Source: Ampullaceana balthica (Eukaryota > Mollusca > Gastropoda > Lymnaeidae). From it: a stretch of DNA of 64,000 bases. Under the pieces are notes generated by a model that was not told the DNA's origin, ran no database searches, and worked only from the letters and a program-made list of their open reading frames with translations. Position numbers and translations under genes: made by a program. Below are positions 13,956 to 25,675 of this stretch, in pieces. The stretch lies in assembly GCA_944989445.1 (NCBI GenBank), contig CALYLW010000138.1:1-64000 (forward strand). The letters are read 5' to 3'. Position 1 is the first letter of the stretch. Each line of letters starts with the position of its first letter.

Positions 13956-14209
13956 CTGGAAAATCTTAATACTGATATGCTATATAAACAGAAATATACA
14001 AAGAGAAGAATAAAATAATGGGAACATGGATAAATGTAATGTTAACCAATAAACTTTGGTTCAATTTAAGAGAAAATAAGTAATATTTTTAATTTTAAAT
14101 ATTAATATATGAATAAAAAAACGTTTAACTTTATAAAATAACTCCATCAAAGAACTCAAACAGTTTATTAAACATATCACAAGTTCACCACTTAAAACCA
14201 AATCAAAGA

Positions 14210-14845
14210 TCTTAAGACTCCATCAAAAAACTCTAAATTCAATCAAAGAACTCAAAACTCAATCGAAGAACTCAAAACTCAATCAAAGAACTCAAAACTC
14301 ATAGACTCAAAACTCAAATAACTCAAAAATCTCAAAACTCAAAGATCTCAAAACTCAAAGAACTCAAAACTCAAAGATCTCAAAACTCAAAGATCTCAAA
14401 ACTCAAAGAACTCAAAACTCAAAGAACTCAAAACTCAAAGAACTCAAAACTCAAAGAACTCAAACTCAAAGAACTCAAAGAACTCAAAACTCAAAGAACT
14501 CAAAACTCAAAGAACTCAAAACTCAAAGAACTCAAAACTCAAAGAACTCAAAACTCAAAGAACTCAAAACTCAAAGAACTCAAAACTCAAAGCACTCAAA
14601 ATCAAAGAACTCAAAACTCAAAGATCTCAAAACTCAAAGAACTCAAAACTCAAAGAACTCAAAACTCAAAGAACTCAAAACTCAAAGAACTCAAAACTCA
14701 AAGACTCAAAACTCAAAGATCTCAAAACTCAAAGATCTCAAAACTCATAGCACTCAAAATCAAAGAACTCAAAACTCAAAGATCTCAAAACTCAAAGAAC
14801 TCAAAACTCAAAGAACTCAAAACTCAAAGAACTTAAAACTTCATC
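14210..14845. repeat. 16-bp satellite (AAAGAACTCAAAACTC)n
   Basis: A short tandem repeat of period about 16 bp runs with little interruption. Common variants replace GAACTC with GATCTC, and some units lose a base or repeat one half of the unit. The left edge grades into less regular copies containing CAATCAAAG. It separates the long array on the left from the candidate exons on the right. Confidence 0.9.
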
Positions 14846-15321
14846 AAAACACAGAACACCCAGAATAACATCAGTGAGCAAAAAAAAAGATTAAATAAAA
14901 CAATACTTTCATATCGAAAATAGAAATTCAAACCCAATAACTATAAAACTGAAATACACAGAAAAAACAAAAAAAACTAACAATACTACAGAAAAATAAC
15001 TAATAAATAGGATAATGTTGGAACGTTTTCAAAACTTGTATTAGAATAAATATATAGGTTACAGGTGAAATAAAGACTGCAAACATTAACTAACTTTGGC
15101 ATAATTTAGAAAAAACTATATTAAATAAATGCATAAATACTCAAATGTCTCTGTTGGGGTAAAAAAAAATTAATATAAATTACATTAAAAATATAACTGT
15201 GAACAAAGTATAATTAATTCCTAACAGTGCTAGACTATACTAATAGATATGGAAAGAATACTTAGCAGAAAATGTCATAAAACAAGATTGACAAGGACTT
15301 TTGGAAATTTGATGATACTAC

Positions 15322-15415
15322 TGAAAAGTCTGATCTGTCCATTGTACTGTTGATGTAAGGGTTGACAAGCCTGTACTTTGTTGACATCTTTCAGAATCAC
15401 TTTCCTTGCCTCGAT
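15322..15415 (-). CDS. Candidate coding exon (94 nt), downstream of the repeat exon
   Basis: On the minus strand the acceptor TTTGAATTTCCAG precedes a 94-nt stretch that ends at a GTAGTATC donor. Entered with the single base left by the 15535-15809 exon, it is open and encodes a Ser/Thr/Gln-rich segment (GKESDSERCQQSTGLSTLT...). It leaves two bases, the phase the next module at 13836-13955 needs. The agreement in phase is the main support. No protein family is recognised, and an unspliced reading would stop right after the donor. Confidence 0.3.
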
Positions 15416-15534
15416 CTGGAAATTCAAAATGTTGACCGCTTTCAGTGGGGTGAGCTAAATTCGCATCACAAAATTTAATTTAAATAAATTAAACGTGAAA
15501 AATTAAATGTCAATTTTTAGAATTAAAAACATAC

Positions 15535-15809
15535 CACTTTCATATGTGTTGCTGATGTCGTTATAACTGCAGTTGGATCTTGTACTGTAACACTGTACCA
15601 TACCATTCAAGTCACCATTATTACTGTGACCTTTCAAGTCACCATTATTACTTTGACCTTTCAAGTCACCATTAATACATTGATCTTTCAAGTCACCATT
15701 ATTACTTTGATCTTTCAAGTCACAATTATTACTGTGACCTCTCAAGTCACCATTATTACTCTGACCATTCAAGTCACCATTAATACTTTGCAAGAATATG
15801 CACTTTCCA
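15535..15809 (-). CDS. Candidate coding exon with seven 9-residue repeats
   Basis: The acceptor TTTTTGTCTTACAG and the donor GTATGTTTTT bound 275 nt on the minus strand. The only open frame encodes tandem 9-residue units of the type SNNGDLKGH or SNNGDLKDQ (27-bp period, plus-strand 15,600-15,790). They are followed by a short tail with two cysteines (CYSTRSNCSYNDISN). The exon takes in two bases and leaves one. The repeat keeps frame because its period is a multiple of three. I do not recognise a family; a secreted or low-complexity linker protein is possible. It could also be a minisatellite that happens to lack stops. Confidence 0.35.
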
Positions 15810-16018
15810 CTGTAAGACAAAAATCGTCTTAGAAAATCATCCACGGAGAAACCAATTCAGCATATTTAAAATATCAAAACACAGTGCATAATTTTATGTT
15901 TCTCTTCTGTGTCTCTGTGTATAAATAAAAGTTTGGAGTGTCGAATGGTTGATCATTTCATTTATCGCACTGAACTAAATCATATCAAAATCTGCTGGTC
16001 CACAAGTTCTTGACTTAC

Positions 16019-16129
16019 TTGAACGTAAGATGGGCACTGAATGATGAACACATCTGTCGTTACACATGTTGTGAGCTTTGTTCTTCCCGACAGACCCCAA
16101 AAAACACACTTTAGACTTGCTGTGAATTT
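16019..16129 (-). CDS. Candidate 37-codon exon
   Basis: On the minus strand CATTAACTCAG precedes 111 nt that end in TTCAA|GTAAGT, a strong consensus donor. In phase 0 the exon is open and encodes a segment with three cysteines (LKCVFWGLSG, then TTCVTTDVFIIQCPSYVQ), which looks like part of an extracellular domain. There is an in-frame stop just upstream of the acceptor, as expected for a real exon. Its phase does not join directly to the 15535-15809 exon, so either an intermediate exon is missing or the call is wrong. Confidence 0.25.
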
Positions 16130-16410
16130 CTGAGTTAATGTCCCCAATCAACACACGGAGGGATTGCATGGATAAATAGGGGAGAGGGGGTGTAAGGGGG
16201 ATTTTGGTTCATTCTTTTTTATAAGTGAGGAGAAATTGGGGAGGGGGCGAGTATCATTTATTTGTTATGGTTTATTTTATTTTTAAAAGCTATAATTACA
16301 ACGTATAACTTACCCGATTAAATGTAATATTTTCTCTTTAAGGAAGAGGTCAAATGCAAGGACATGATATACGTTGTAGTTGTATTGAGTTAAAATTTCC
16401 TTACAGATGT

Positions 16411-16572
16411 GGATAACGCCATACCAATGTTAACAGTTTAACACACAAACTCAGTGGTATATTTGGATAACGCCATACCAATGTTAACAGTTTAACACAC
16501 AAACTCAGTGGTATATTTGGATAACGCCATACCAATGTTAACAGTTTAACACACAAACTCAGTGCTATATTT
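16411..16572. repeat. 54-bp tandem repeat, three copies
   Basis: Units start at 16411, 16465 and 16519 with GGATAACGCCATACCAATG. The first two are essentially identical, and the third changes only near its end (GTGGTATATTT to GTGCTATATTT). Confidence 0.9.
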
Positions 16573-17559
16573 TTCTAAGCACCTTTTGTGCGTGGGTGTG
16601 TGTGTGGGGGGGGGGTCTTTTGTGTAAGCTCGGCGTAACTGCCGCATGTCTTCCACGCATTGTAGTATCTCCAGTTGTCGCCAATGAGTCTTCACAAAAA
16701 TTATAGCTCCTTGTTGATCACACACGGTCAACCAGGGAATAACATAACATTCTGATAAACGCCACGAATTCCTCGTGGTGAAGGGTGAGGTGGAGGGTGT
16801 CCTCTCCCGATGCAGTCCCGTCTTAAGATAAAAATGTTCATAAAAATATATATCTTCAGGAATCAAGTGGAGGGTAGGGTTGTGGCAATCTGGATCAGTT
16901 GTGTACAATCTCATGGCTCAGTTGTGTACAATCGCATGGCTCAGTTGAGAGAAAGTTAAAAAGTTTGTTTTGTTTTGTTCTTTTTTTCTTCTTCTTACAT
17001 TGGAGAACAATTATTGTTGACACGTAGGTTGTCTCTTTTCCAAGTCTCTCGTATCCTATTAAAAAACAGTTTTGTTTTATAATAAACATAATATCCCATA
17101 TCCCCTCCCCACCCCACACACATTAAATGCATGCGTACATTACATAATTTGCCTTAGAATAGACAGCCATTCCAAGAAATAAGCGGTACCATTTATTAAC
17201 AGTGCAAGGGATGGGAAGATAGAGAATCAGTATTACGCTATCATTTCAATTATTATTTTAAACAGGAGGCGACACTTGTATCAGCGCTTGATCTGCACTA
17301 CTTCGCGCGGTTCTTGCATTCATGGAACTTTAATGTAATTTCTACTCTTTCTTTTCCTTCTTGATTGCAAATCATTTTTACAAAAATATCCACTCACAGC
17401 CCCCAAAACCAGATCACCTTTCAGTTAAATGGCGGATCTGTGTTACGGCATTAGGTAATCAAGTTTATTTTTGACCAGTCATTGTGACCCTCGAGTTGAC
17501 GTGAAATAACTGAACCACCCCAGCCAACTCTATCCAGCAGTGCTGCATATTATATTTAC

Positions 17560-18290
17560 CTCTTTTGTGTGACATACATGAAATCGTGGGGGGGGGGTTG
17601 AAAAAGAAAATCGTTAGCTTACGGAGTAAAAAGTTATGACCAAAAAAAAATATTTTTTAATTGCCATATTAATTTTCAGTCGTCAACTCGATGGAATTAC
17701 TGTATTTTGTGACGCACAAGATGACACCCTACTTTTCTTGTACAAATGTGGGGTTCGTACAGTACTCGCCATATTCCTCTTCCAGCGCATACCAAATAAT
17801 TTTTAGAAAACATGAGATTTGATATCAATGTGGTAATTTTAGATCAAATGTCTTTGACGTGCATGTTCTTAGCAGGAAAACTAAAAAAAAATATTACTTC
17901 TGTGGCTAGTGGTGAGTGGTGAGCGAAGCTTCTCTAAGCTCAAACTGATAAACAACATATTTGCGAACGTCCATGCTACAAGAAAGACTTGTTGGACTAG
18001 CTACTCTGTCAATTGAACATGATATTGCTAGAGACATTGAACTAATGGAACTCGTCTCCACATTTGCTAAAGCAAAAGCGCGAAAAATAAAGTTTTGAAA
18101 TTACATTACAGACGAATATACCATAATATACGATTATATATGTATAGATTCTATTGAATGTAAATACGAATTAAAACAAACTGCAGCATAGCATTCCTTT
18201 GTGAAGGTTAATATTAATTAAATAATTAGTTGCGGGGGGCGCAGTGCGACAGGTTTGCCTAGGGTGCCAAATACTCTGGCGCCGGCCCTG
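17560..18290. mobile_element. Transposon-derived sequence, paralogous to 59.04-59.31 kb
   Basis: From about 17,625 to 17,870 the sequence matches 59,055-59,300 closely, including GACGCACAAGATGACACCC, GGTTCGTACAGTACT and AACATGAGATTTGATATCAA. The right edge carries GCGCCGGCCCTG at about 18,280, which in reverse reads like a hAT-type end (CAGGGCCGGCGCC). No intact gene is visible. Confidence 0.5.
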
Positions 18291-18849
18291 AGTACGTCAC
18301 GCTATTGTTGACCATTTTTAAGCCCCCTCCCCCTGTCACAAATCTTGGACCCCCCCCCTAAAGTATGTCATACTTTTGAACAAAAATTCCTTTTTTTAAT
18401 TTAATATAAAACACCGTGACATCACATATGTCCGGACCCCCCCCCCACAAACTGTCACACTTTCTTACACCCTTCCCCCCCCCTCTGGAGCGGCATGCGA
18501 TTTTGTCCGATCCCCCCCCCCGTCACAAAAACTTAGACCCCCCTCTAATGACGTCACAAAGCTTTGGCGCCCCCCCCCATAAAAGCTGTTTTTTCTATTT
18601 GAAAAAGAGCATGTTTCAAATCACTTTTTTGTCATTTAAGTATGTATTTAGTGTAAGGCTGTACTCTAATATCGTAATACGCGTGAAACCATGTAAAACC
18701 TTATAAAATAAATTGTAAAAATCAAATATTTAAGTGAAACTTTTATTTAAAGTAGCAAGTTTTGATGTGACGTCACATTTCTTTAAACAAACCCCCTCTC
18801 CATTGTCACAAATGTGTGGAGGTGCGTGACGTCATTTATGGACGGCCCC
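18290..18849. mobile_element. Non-autonomous TIR element, left end degraded
   Basis: The right end reads GCGTGACGTCATTTATGGAC then GGCCCC (18,824-18,849), identical to the right end of the element at 57,171-62,014. Inside are repeated C-rich motifs (ACCCCCCCCC...GTCACAAA) and GACGTCAC words. A matching GGGGCCGTCC left end is not seen; the left side begins near GTACGTCACGC at about 18,292. No coding capacity was seen. Confidence 0.6.
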
Positions 18850-19950
18850 TTACCCTTATTCACCGCCCCCTAAATGGACCAGAGGCCTTCATCGCCCCAC
18901 CCCCGGGGACGCTTCAGCGCCCACAAGGGGGCAGTAGCATCCACTTTGGGAATCACGGGTCTATAGGGTTGTAGTCAGGTGTAGCCAGTCAGTTCAATCC
19001 AAAATAAGCAGAGAACAACAAAAATTAGTGGTGTTTAGAGATGCAAATACATTTTATTGATCATGCATTATTAAACTAAACGTAGTTTTCAAAATGTCAA
19101 TGTTAGTCCAGAATGAAGACACTTGGACACAGACATTAATCATATATATGAATTATGAACCAAACTAAGACGAGAATTAAATGCTTCAGATGTTGTCGCT
19201 TATCAAGGGAATATAGATATTTGTTATTCTTGCCCGTTTTTCTTAGGGTGAACAAACTTGATCTCCATCACTGAAACTGAATACAGGCGAGATGTTGAGG
19301 TAACTCTACGATCTTGTGCCACCCGTTATAGGGGTTACCACCTCAAACACAAATTGCATAAGTTGCCCTCTTCCATTTAATGTAATCCCCTTGTAAGCGT
19401 GACACCTAAACAATTGAACCCCCCCTCCCCATATATTCTGTGTCCATAAACCCTCAACATCACTGATTGATGGTAACAAATGAACTTCACCAATAGTTCA
19501 ATTTCTGATTTGCCGGTAAACAAAAGTATTAATATGTTAGTTCAATAGTTTCAATAGCAAGGCAAAAAAAAACAACTTAAGTTTGAAACCATTTGCCACA
19601 TTTTATCTCCATGAACAATGACTTCTACACAGTACAATTAGATAAGACACAAAAATGTATCAAATCATAACACAACTAATGAAAAAATTTGCACAATGTA
19701 AACATTTTATTTGTTTTCAAACTGCTTGAAATTTATCGCCTTAAAAAGACTTTTTTTAATGTAAGTGGGATCCACACCCAAATAACAAATAATTATTGTT
19801 TAATATTTCTAATTAAATACCTAATCCTTCAGTTTACAACCAGAAGTCAAGAACTCTTCATGGTCAATTTAAATTAAATATTAATCACAGTAGCTCACTT
19901 CCAGTTAATTCATTAGTGATATGTAACATATTCAGTAAGGAGCAAAACAA
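18850..19950. other. No gene recognised
   Basis: Non-coding AT-rich sequence. Short ORFs occur but show no splice-site support, codon bias or family motif. I see no tandem repeat here. Confidence 0.5.
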
Positions 19951-19952
19951 AT

Positions 19953-22900
19953 TTATCTTATCATCTGTTTACAGACGCTCCTTCTATACAGAAGATTATT
20001 GCGTCCTACGCTTATCTATGGTTTGTGTTTAGTCCTGCATTTTTATTAGAGATTTAAATGTTGATAAAGTGTTGGTTTTCCTGGATTTTTCAGGCAACCC
20101 ATTCCACGCCCGAATTCCGGACACGAAGAAAGAAAATTTGTATGTGTTTGTTCTTGCATACGGAATAAGAAAGGTGTTTTTATCCTTATGTCTATCTGAG
20201 GGTTGTATTAAGTTATCTTTGTGTTGTATTTCTAAATTAGAATTAATTGCTTTATGTATGATTACTACTTTGCTATTGGTTCTTCTATCCTTCTTATCTT
20301 ATCTGTTTACAGACGCTCCTTCTATACAGAAGATTATTGCGTCCTACGCTTATCTATGGTTTGTGTTTAGTCCTGCATTCTTATTAGAGTTTTAAATGTT
20401 GATAAAGTGTTGGCTTTCCTGGTTTCTTCAGGCAACCCATTCCACGCCCGAATTCCGGACGGGAAGAACGAAAATTTGTATGAGTTTGTTCTCGCATACG
20501 GAATAAGAAAGGTGTTTTTATCCATATGTCTATCTGAGGGTTGTATTTAGTTATCTGTGTGTTGTATTTCTAAATTAGAGTTAATTGCTTTATGTATGAT
20601 TACTACTTTGCTCTTGGTCCTTCTATCCTCTAGTGTTTCAAGGTTTAATGATTTAACTAATGGTGTTATTCTAGTCAGTTTTGAATATTCTCCAGTGATG
20701 AATCTGGCAGCTCTTTTTTGGATTTGTTCTAGTTTATCAATGTTTTCTTTGGTGGGTGGTTCACATACAGAAGATGCATATTCTAGTACAGGTCACACCA
20801 AAGTGAGATAGCATTTTAGTTTTATATCTTTATTACATTTGTAAAGGTTTCTTTTTATAAAGCCAAAGGTTTTGTTTGATTTTTTAATAACTTCATTGAC
20901 ATGGGGATTCCATGATAATTTCTCATTTATTATGACTCCTAAGTATTTTGCATCTTTAGTTTGGGTTCGTTCCTTTCCATGAATGAAATATTTTGAATTT
21001 ATTTGTTTCTTTTTCTTTGTTACTCTTAACAGTTGACACTTTTCTGGGTGGAAACTCATACTCCAGTTAGTTTCCCATTTTATCAATTCATCTAGGTCTT
21101 TTTGTAAAATTTTGCTATTTTGCTATCCTCTAGTGTTTCAAGGTTTAATGATTTAACTAATGGTGTTATTCTTGTCAGTTTTGAATATTCTCCAGTAATG
21201 AATCTGGCAGCTCTTTTTTGAATTTGTTCTAGTTTATCAATGCTTTATTTGGTAGATGGGTCCCATACAGAAGATGCATATTCTAGTACAGGTCTCACCA
21301 AAGTGAGGTAGCATTTTAGTTTTATATCTCTATTACATTTGTTAAAGTTTCTTTTTATAAAGCCTAAGGTTTTGTTTGATTTTTTAATAACTTCATTGAC
21401 ATGGGGATTCCATGATAGTTTCTCATTTATTAAGACTCCTAAGTATTTTGCATCTTTAGTTTGGGTCAGTTCTTTTCCATGAATGTAATATTTTGAATTT
21501 ATTTGTTTCTTTTTCTTTGTTACTCTTAACAGTTGACACTTTTCTGGGTGGAAAGACATACTCCAGTTAGTTTCCCATTTTATCAATTCATCTAAGTCTT
21601 TTTGTAAAAGTTTTGCTATCTTGTTCTGATTTAATTGTTCTATAGATTATGCAATCATCAGCAAATAACCTAACTTTTGAGATGTTGTTGGGTAAATCAT
21701 TTATATAAATTAAAAAGAGTAAGGGACCTAGCACAGTTCCTTGTGGAACTCCTGAGTTAACCTTCATTGGTGCAGATTTAGATCCATTAATTATTACAGT
21801 TTGCTCCCTGCCCAAAAGGAAGTCTTGGATCCAGTGATGTAAGGGACCTGAGATTCCAAAGTAGTTAAGTTTTTTAAGTAAACTAAGGTGGTGAACTTCG
21901 TCAAATGCTTTTCAGAAGTCTAGTAATATTGTGTCTATTTGATCATTATTGTCTAAGCCTTTTGATAATTCATCTATTAAACCTATTAATTGTGTTTCAC
22001 ATGATCTATTTTTTCTAAAGCCATGTTGATGTGGGCATAGGGCATTATATTTGTCTAGGTGGCTAACTATTTTACTATATATTATGTGTTCTAGTAATTT
22101 ACAGGTGAGACTAGTAAGTGATACAGGTCTGTAATTACCAGGGTCTGATTTATCACCTTTCTTAAAGAGTGGAGTTACGTTAGCTAATTTCCAATCCTGG
22201 GGCACTTTACCCTGGTTTAGAGAGGCTTGAAAAAGAACTACAAGGATTGGGGACAGTTCATTGCTTAGTTCTTTTAATAACCTTGCAGGCAATTCATGTG
22301 GGCCAGTGGCTTTGTTTATTTTTAAGTTTTTAAGGAGTGAATGTATACCTATCTCGTCTACAGTTATGTTGTCTATTTCTTCCATTTTATTTAAATTTAT
22401 TAAAACTTCCTTGTCGCCTGAGGCAGAGAATGATGATGCAAAGTATGTGTTGAGGATATTAGCTTTAGTCTCATTATCATTATAGGTTTTATCATTTGAG
22501 CCTTTTAGTGTGGCTATTCCTGTAGGTTCCATTTTTTTAGATTTGATAAAGGACCATAAGTTTTTATTGTTATCTTTGAAATTACATTGTTTATATATTC
22601 ATTTTGGAGGTTTCGACTAAGTTTTTGTGTCAAGTATTTAATCTTTAAGTACTTTTTGTGTATCCTTTTTGAATTGGTAGCCTTAAATTTCTTAAATAAG
22701 TTCTCTTTTTGTTTGCATAGCTTTTTTAATTTAAAATTGAACCAGCATTTGTTAATTTTATTTGATGTTAATTTTGTTGGAACATTCTCATCCATAAAAG
22801 TTTTTAAATTTGTTTTTATATTTATATCTTTCCAAATTTCTTCTACTGGGCTATTTGTATTAAATTTACTTAGGAAATTTTGTTGGAAGTTAGCCGCTGA

Positions 22901-22990
22901 TTGGTGTAGTTTTATGGAATTACATTTAGCAGTTATGGATCTACATACGCGTCAAGAGAGTGAATACTATTTATTAATTATGCTTGAAAG
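19953..22990 (-). mobile_element. CR1/Jockey-like LINE in three overlapping truncated pieces
   Basis: The minus strand encodes a non-LTR reverse transcriptase. Visible blocks include VTPLFKKGDKSDPGNYRPVS and HGFRKNRSCE (fingers), GVPQGTVLGPLLFLIYINDL and the FADD catalytic motif, then KYLGV and the C-terminal RPVLEYASSVWDP. The sequence at 21,125-22,990 covers the region upstream of the RT through the thumb, broken by stops and a frameshift. The pieces at 20,292-21,124 and 19,953-20,291 repeat the C-terminal and 3' part, so three partial copies sit head to tail. The 3' end is GATAAGATAA. The part upstream of 22,990 is cut by a hAT insertion. This copy is inactive. Confidence 0.85.
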
Positions 22991-23006
22991 ATTGGATCAA
23001 TTAAGG

Positions 23007-25009
23007 CAGGGGTGTCCAAACTTTTTGCATGGCGGGCCAAATTCCTTGAAATAAAGACCCTCGCGGGCCGGATTAAAATTATATAAAAATGACATAAGTT
23101 GAGAAGTTTTTATAGCAAAATTTTAATGTGAAGGTTGAAACTGAGATCTTGAATGCAGTAAATAGTTGAGGTCAGGCTCAATGCCACTGGTTTTGATACG
23201 TATGATATCACGTAGGTGAGAGTCACTTATTCTTGTCCTCACACGGTTCTTGTTAAAATTCATAACTGAAAATGTCTGCTCACACATGTATGTCGAGCCA
23301 AACAAGCTGAGCATTTTCTTAGCAAATGTTCGAATCTCTTTGAATCTCTCTTTATCCAGCTGTCGGTAAAAGTCGTTGAGAGAAAGCTGTTGTGTCTGCT
23401 GCGAATTTCATTATCACTTTGCAACTCAATGAGTTCCAGTTGCAGATTGCCTGGAGCATTATCAGGGGTCAACAGAGAAAGGTGAAGAAAATAACATAAT
23501 GTCCTTTTCAATAGTTGCAAAGTCCTGAAAGTGTCTTTGAAATTCATCAGCCAGGGATGTGATATCTGCAACATACCTCTGCATTTGCTCATTGAAGCTT
23601 CTTTCTGGGAAACTTGTCATGATTTCCTGTAGTGAGGGGTCATGTGTGGTATTAGGCTACATTTGAGACAGTTGCCTTTGAAAAAGTTGCAGCTTGTTCC
23701 CAAAGGCCTTGATATGTGAATATAATTGGCTTACCACTGCATTTTGACCTTGAAGATTTGTGTTAAGTACGTTTAGATGTCTTATCATATCAACTAAAAA
23801 TGCTAAATCTGCCAGCCAAGCAGTATCAGATGATTCCGGCATTGGTTGTCCCTTATCTTCCATGAATTGCCCAATTTCTTTTTTAAATGCATAGAAGCGC
23901 TGAAGTACTGTTCCCCGACTGAGCCACCTTACCTCTTGTGATACACAACATTTCCGTATTCTCCCTGGATGTCAAGAAGAAACTGCTGAAACTGGCGGTG
24001 AAACAGAGCTTTAGAGCGAATAGAGCTTATAGCTTTTATTACTGGCTTAATGGCTTGATCACATCTAAGATGTTTGGCACATAGAACTTGTTGGTGAATG
24101 ATACAGTGAAGTTTAAAAGCTTTGCCACCCTCCTCACTGACTTTGTTACAGACAATTGTTGCAAGTCCACTATGCTCACCAATCATGGCAGGTGCACCAT
24201 CAGTAATAATTCAAGATATTTTTTTCCAAGGTAGTTTAATGTCATTAACAGCAGAACAAACAGAAGTAAATAAATCTTTTCCCTTTGTTTGGTCTTTAAG
24301 ACTCTGAAAGGTCAAGTAATTCTTCACTCACACACATGTCATCATTAACTCCTCTAAAAAAAAAGAAGTTGCGCAGTGTCAGATGCATCAGTGCTTTCAT
24401 CACAGGCTATCGAAAAAAAGTCAAATTTTTTCTGCTTTTGTCTCTATTTGTCTATTAATGTTAGATGAGACTTCTTCAATTCTGCGACCCAAAGTGTTGC
24501 GTGACAGGCAAACATAGGCAAACTCTTGTTTTTTCTCGGGACAGATATTTTCAACAATTTTCATCAAGCATTCTTTTACAAACTTTCCATCAGTGAATGG
24601 CTTGCTGGGTTTTCAGCTATCAGTTTTGCTACTTCATAACTTGCCTTTAAGGAATTTTCATTGGCATGACCGATTCTTGAAAATAAGCTTTGCTGTGAGG
24701 TTAAAAGTAATAAAATGACGTCATCGACTTTTACGGCAGGCCGTCAAGGTTTTAGTACAATTAACTTCAACGGGTTTTAAAACAACCAATTTCCACGTTG
24801 TTTAAAAAAAATAAAATAATAATCACAGATTTTTCGCCATCATTTGACATACTCGAAACAGTAGAAAAGTTTCTACTTTTCTAATAAATATAATATCTTT
24901 ACAGAAATAATACGTCAGTTAATTAATTATTTCAGATGATGCCGCGGGCCAGTTAAAATGGCTTCGCGGGTCGGTTTTGGCCCGCGGGCCGGACTTTGGA
25001 CATCCCTGT
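23007..25009 (-). mobile_element. hAT transposon with decayed transposase
   Basis: The ends are inverted repeats starting CAGGGGTGTCCAAAC (23,007) and, reversed, CAGGGATGTCCAAAG (end near 25,009). They are followed by GC-rich CCCGCGGGCC sequence, a pattern typical of hAT ends. The 8-bp sequence AATTAAGG flanks both sides (22,999-23,006 and 25,010-25,017), matching the hAT target-site duplication length. Minus-strand fragments between 24,186 and 23,123 encode pieces of a hAT transposase of the kind related to ZBED/GTF2IRD2-like proteins: a KLHCIIHQQVLCAKHL block, and a C-terminal CEQTFSVMNFNKNRVRTRISD dimerisation block. Frameshifts and stops separate them, so the gene is a pseudogene. Confidence 0.85.
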
Positions 25010-25279
25010 AATTAAGGAGTTGTTAATTAAGTATTTAAAAAATAGCAAAGGTCATGGCCAGTACGGAGTATGATAAATAAGAAAATGACGTAAACTTATT
25101 TTAATTTGATATGCATCACATAAGCACATAAATTAAACATGAATAAATAAAATTCAAGCATAACTTCATTTTTAAATAGTATTATTTTATAGGTAAGGAA
25201 AGAATTTTGTGGGGTGGGGGATTATTTTGTAATTTTTATTTTACAATGTCGCAAAATGAATACCTGTTTCATGACATAC

Positions 25280-25309
25280 CATTGTTGAAAGATGGCGGCG
25301 TTGGAGATT
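25280..25309 (+). CDS. DYNC2I1: Candidate first coding exon of DYNC2I1 with YY1-like start context
   Basis: AAGATGGCGGC at 25,289-25,299 combines a good Kozak context (A at -3, G at +4) with a YY1-type motif, which in animals often overlaps the start codon. ATG at 25,292 followed by MAALEI would leave phase 0 at a GTAAAC donor (25,310), and exon 2 needs phase 0. Vertebrate orthologues also have a very short first coding segment before the conserved RR-KDDTW block. The donor is weak. ATG at about 25,388 with a GTAAAT donor is an alternative in the same phase. Confidence 0.35.
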
Positions 25310-25675
25310 GTAAACACTATATTTTGAAAACAAACCAAATCATAGGCCTATATGGTCGGGGATTACCGTGAAGATTAATTATTTTAATATGCCATCAGAA
25401 AATGTAAATTTGATTTACTGAATTTAAAATATTTTATTTTTAGACAACTATTCAAGTTACCAACGACGACGAGTCACAGAGTAGCCCTGCCTAAAATACT
25501 AAAATGCCTAAATTAAGAATTTTTAATTAATTACCAAATTATTAATTACTTTAAATTATACGTAATTAAATTAACCTATATAATTGATAATCTATATCGA
25601 ATAATCATAACCACACAAGTTATAAGAATAAGTCACAAGTTTCAATGACTAATTGAGACTCAAACTAACCCATGA

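Larger units (their letters stand above)
1..14100. repeat. Complex tandem array of AT-rich 200-300 bp units with exon-like cores
   Basis: The region is built from related units that alternate an AT-rich spacer, with recurring words such as GATGAATGAATAAA and GGGGAAATAATT, and a better-conserved core of 110-125 bp containing CTCTGCAAGCACAGTC or close variants. At least four core subtypes can be told apart and recur in a higher-order pattern. Positions 1 to about 2,230 reappear almost unchanged 7,573 bp downstream. Five units carry the same retrotransposon insertion. On the minus strand the cores are preceded by a pyrimidine-rich tract ending in CAG and followed by GTACTA, GTACTG or GTAATG, so they look like exons or decayed exons. 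The array is cut by the window start, so its full length is unknown. Confidence 0.85.

Noticed and set aside
16546..16914. 122-codon minus-strand ORF as a gene
   Set aside because: No splice sites, family motif or codon bias support it. It overlaps the third copy of the 54-bp repeat at its 3' end and contains a CA/GT-rich low-complexity run.
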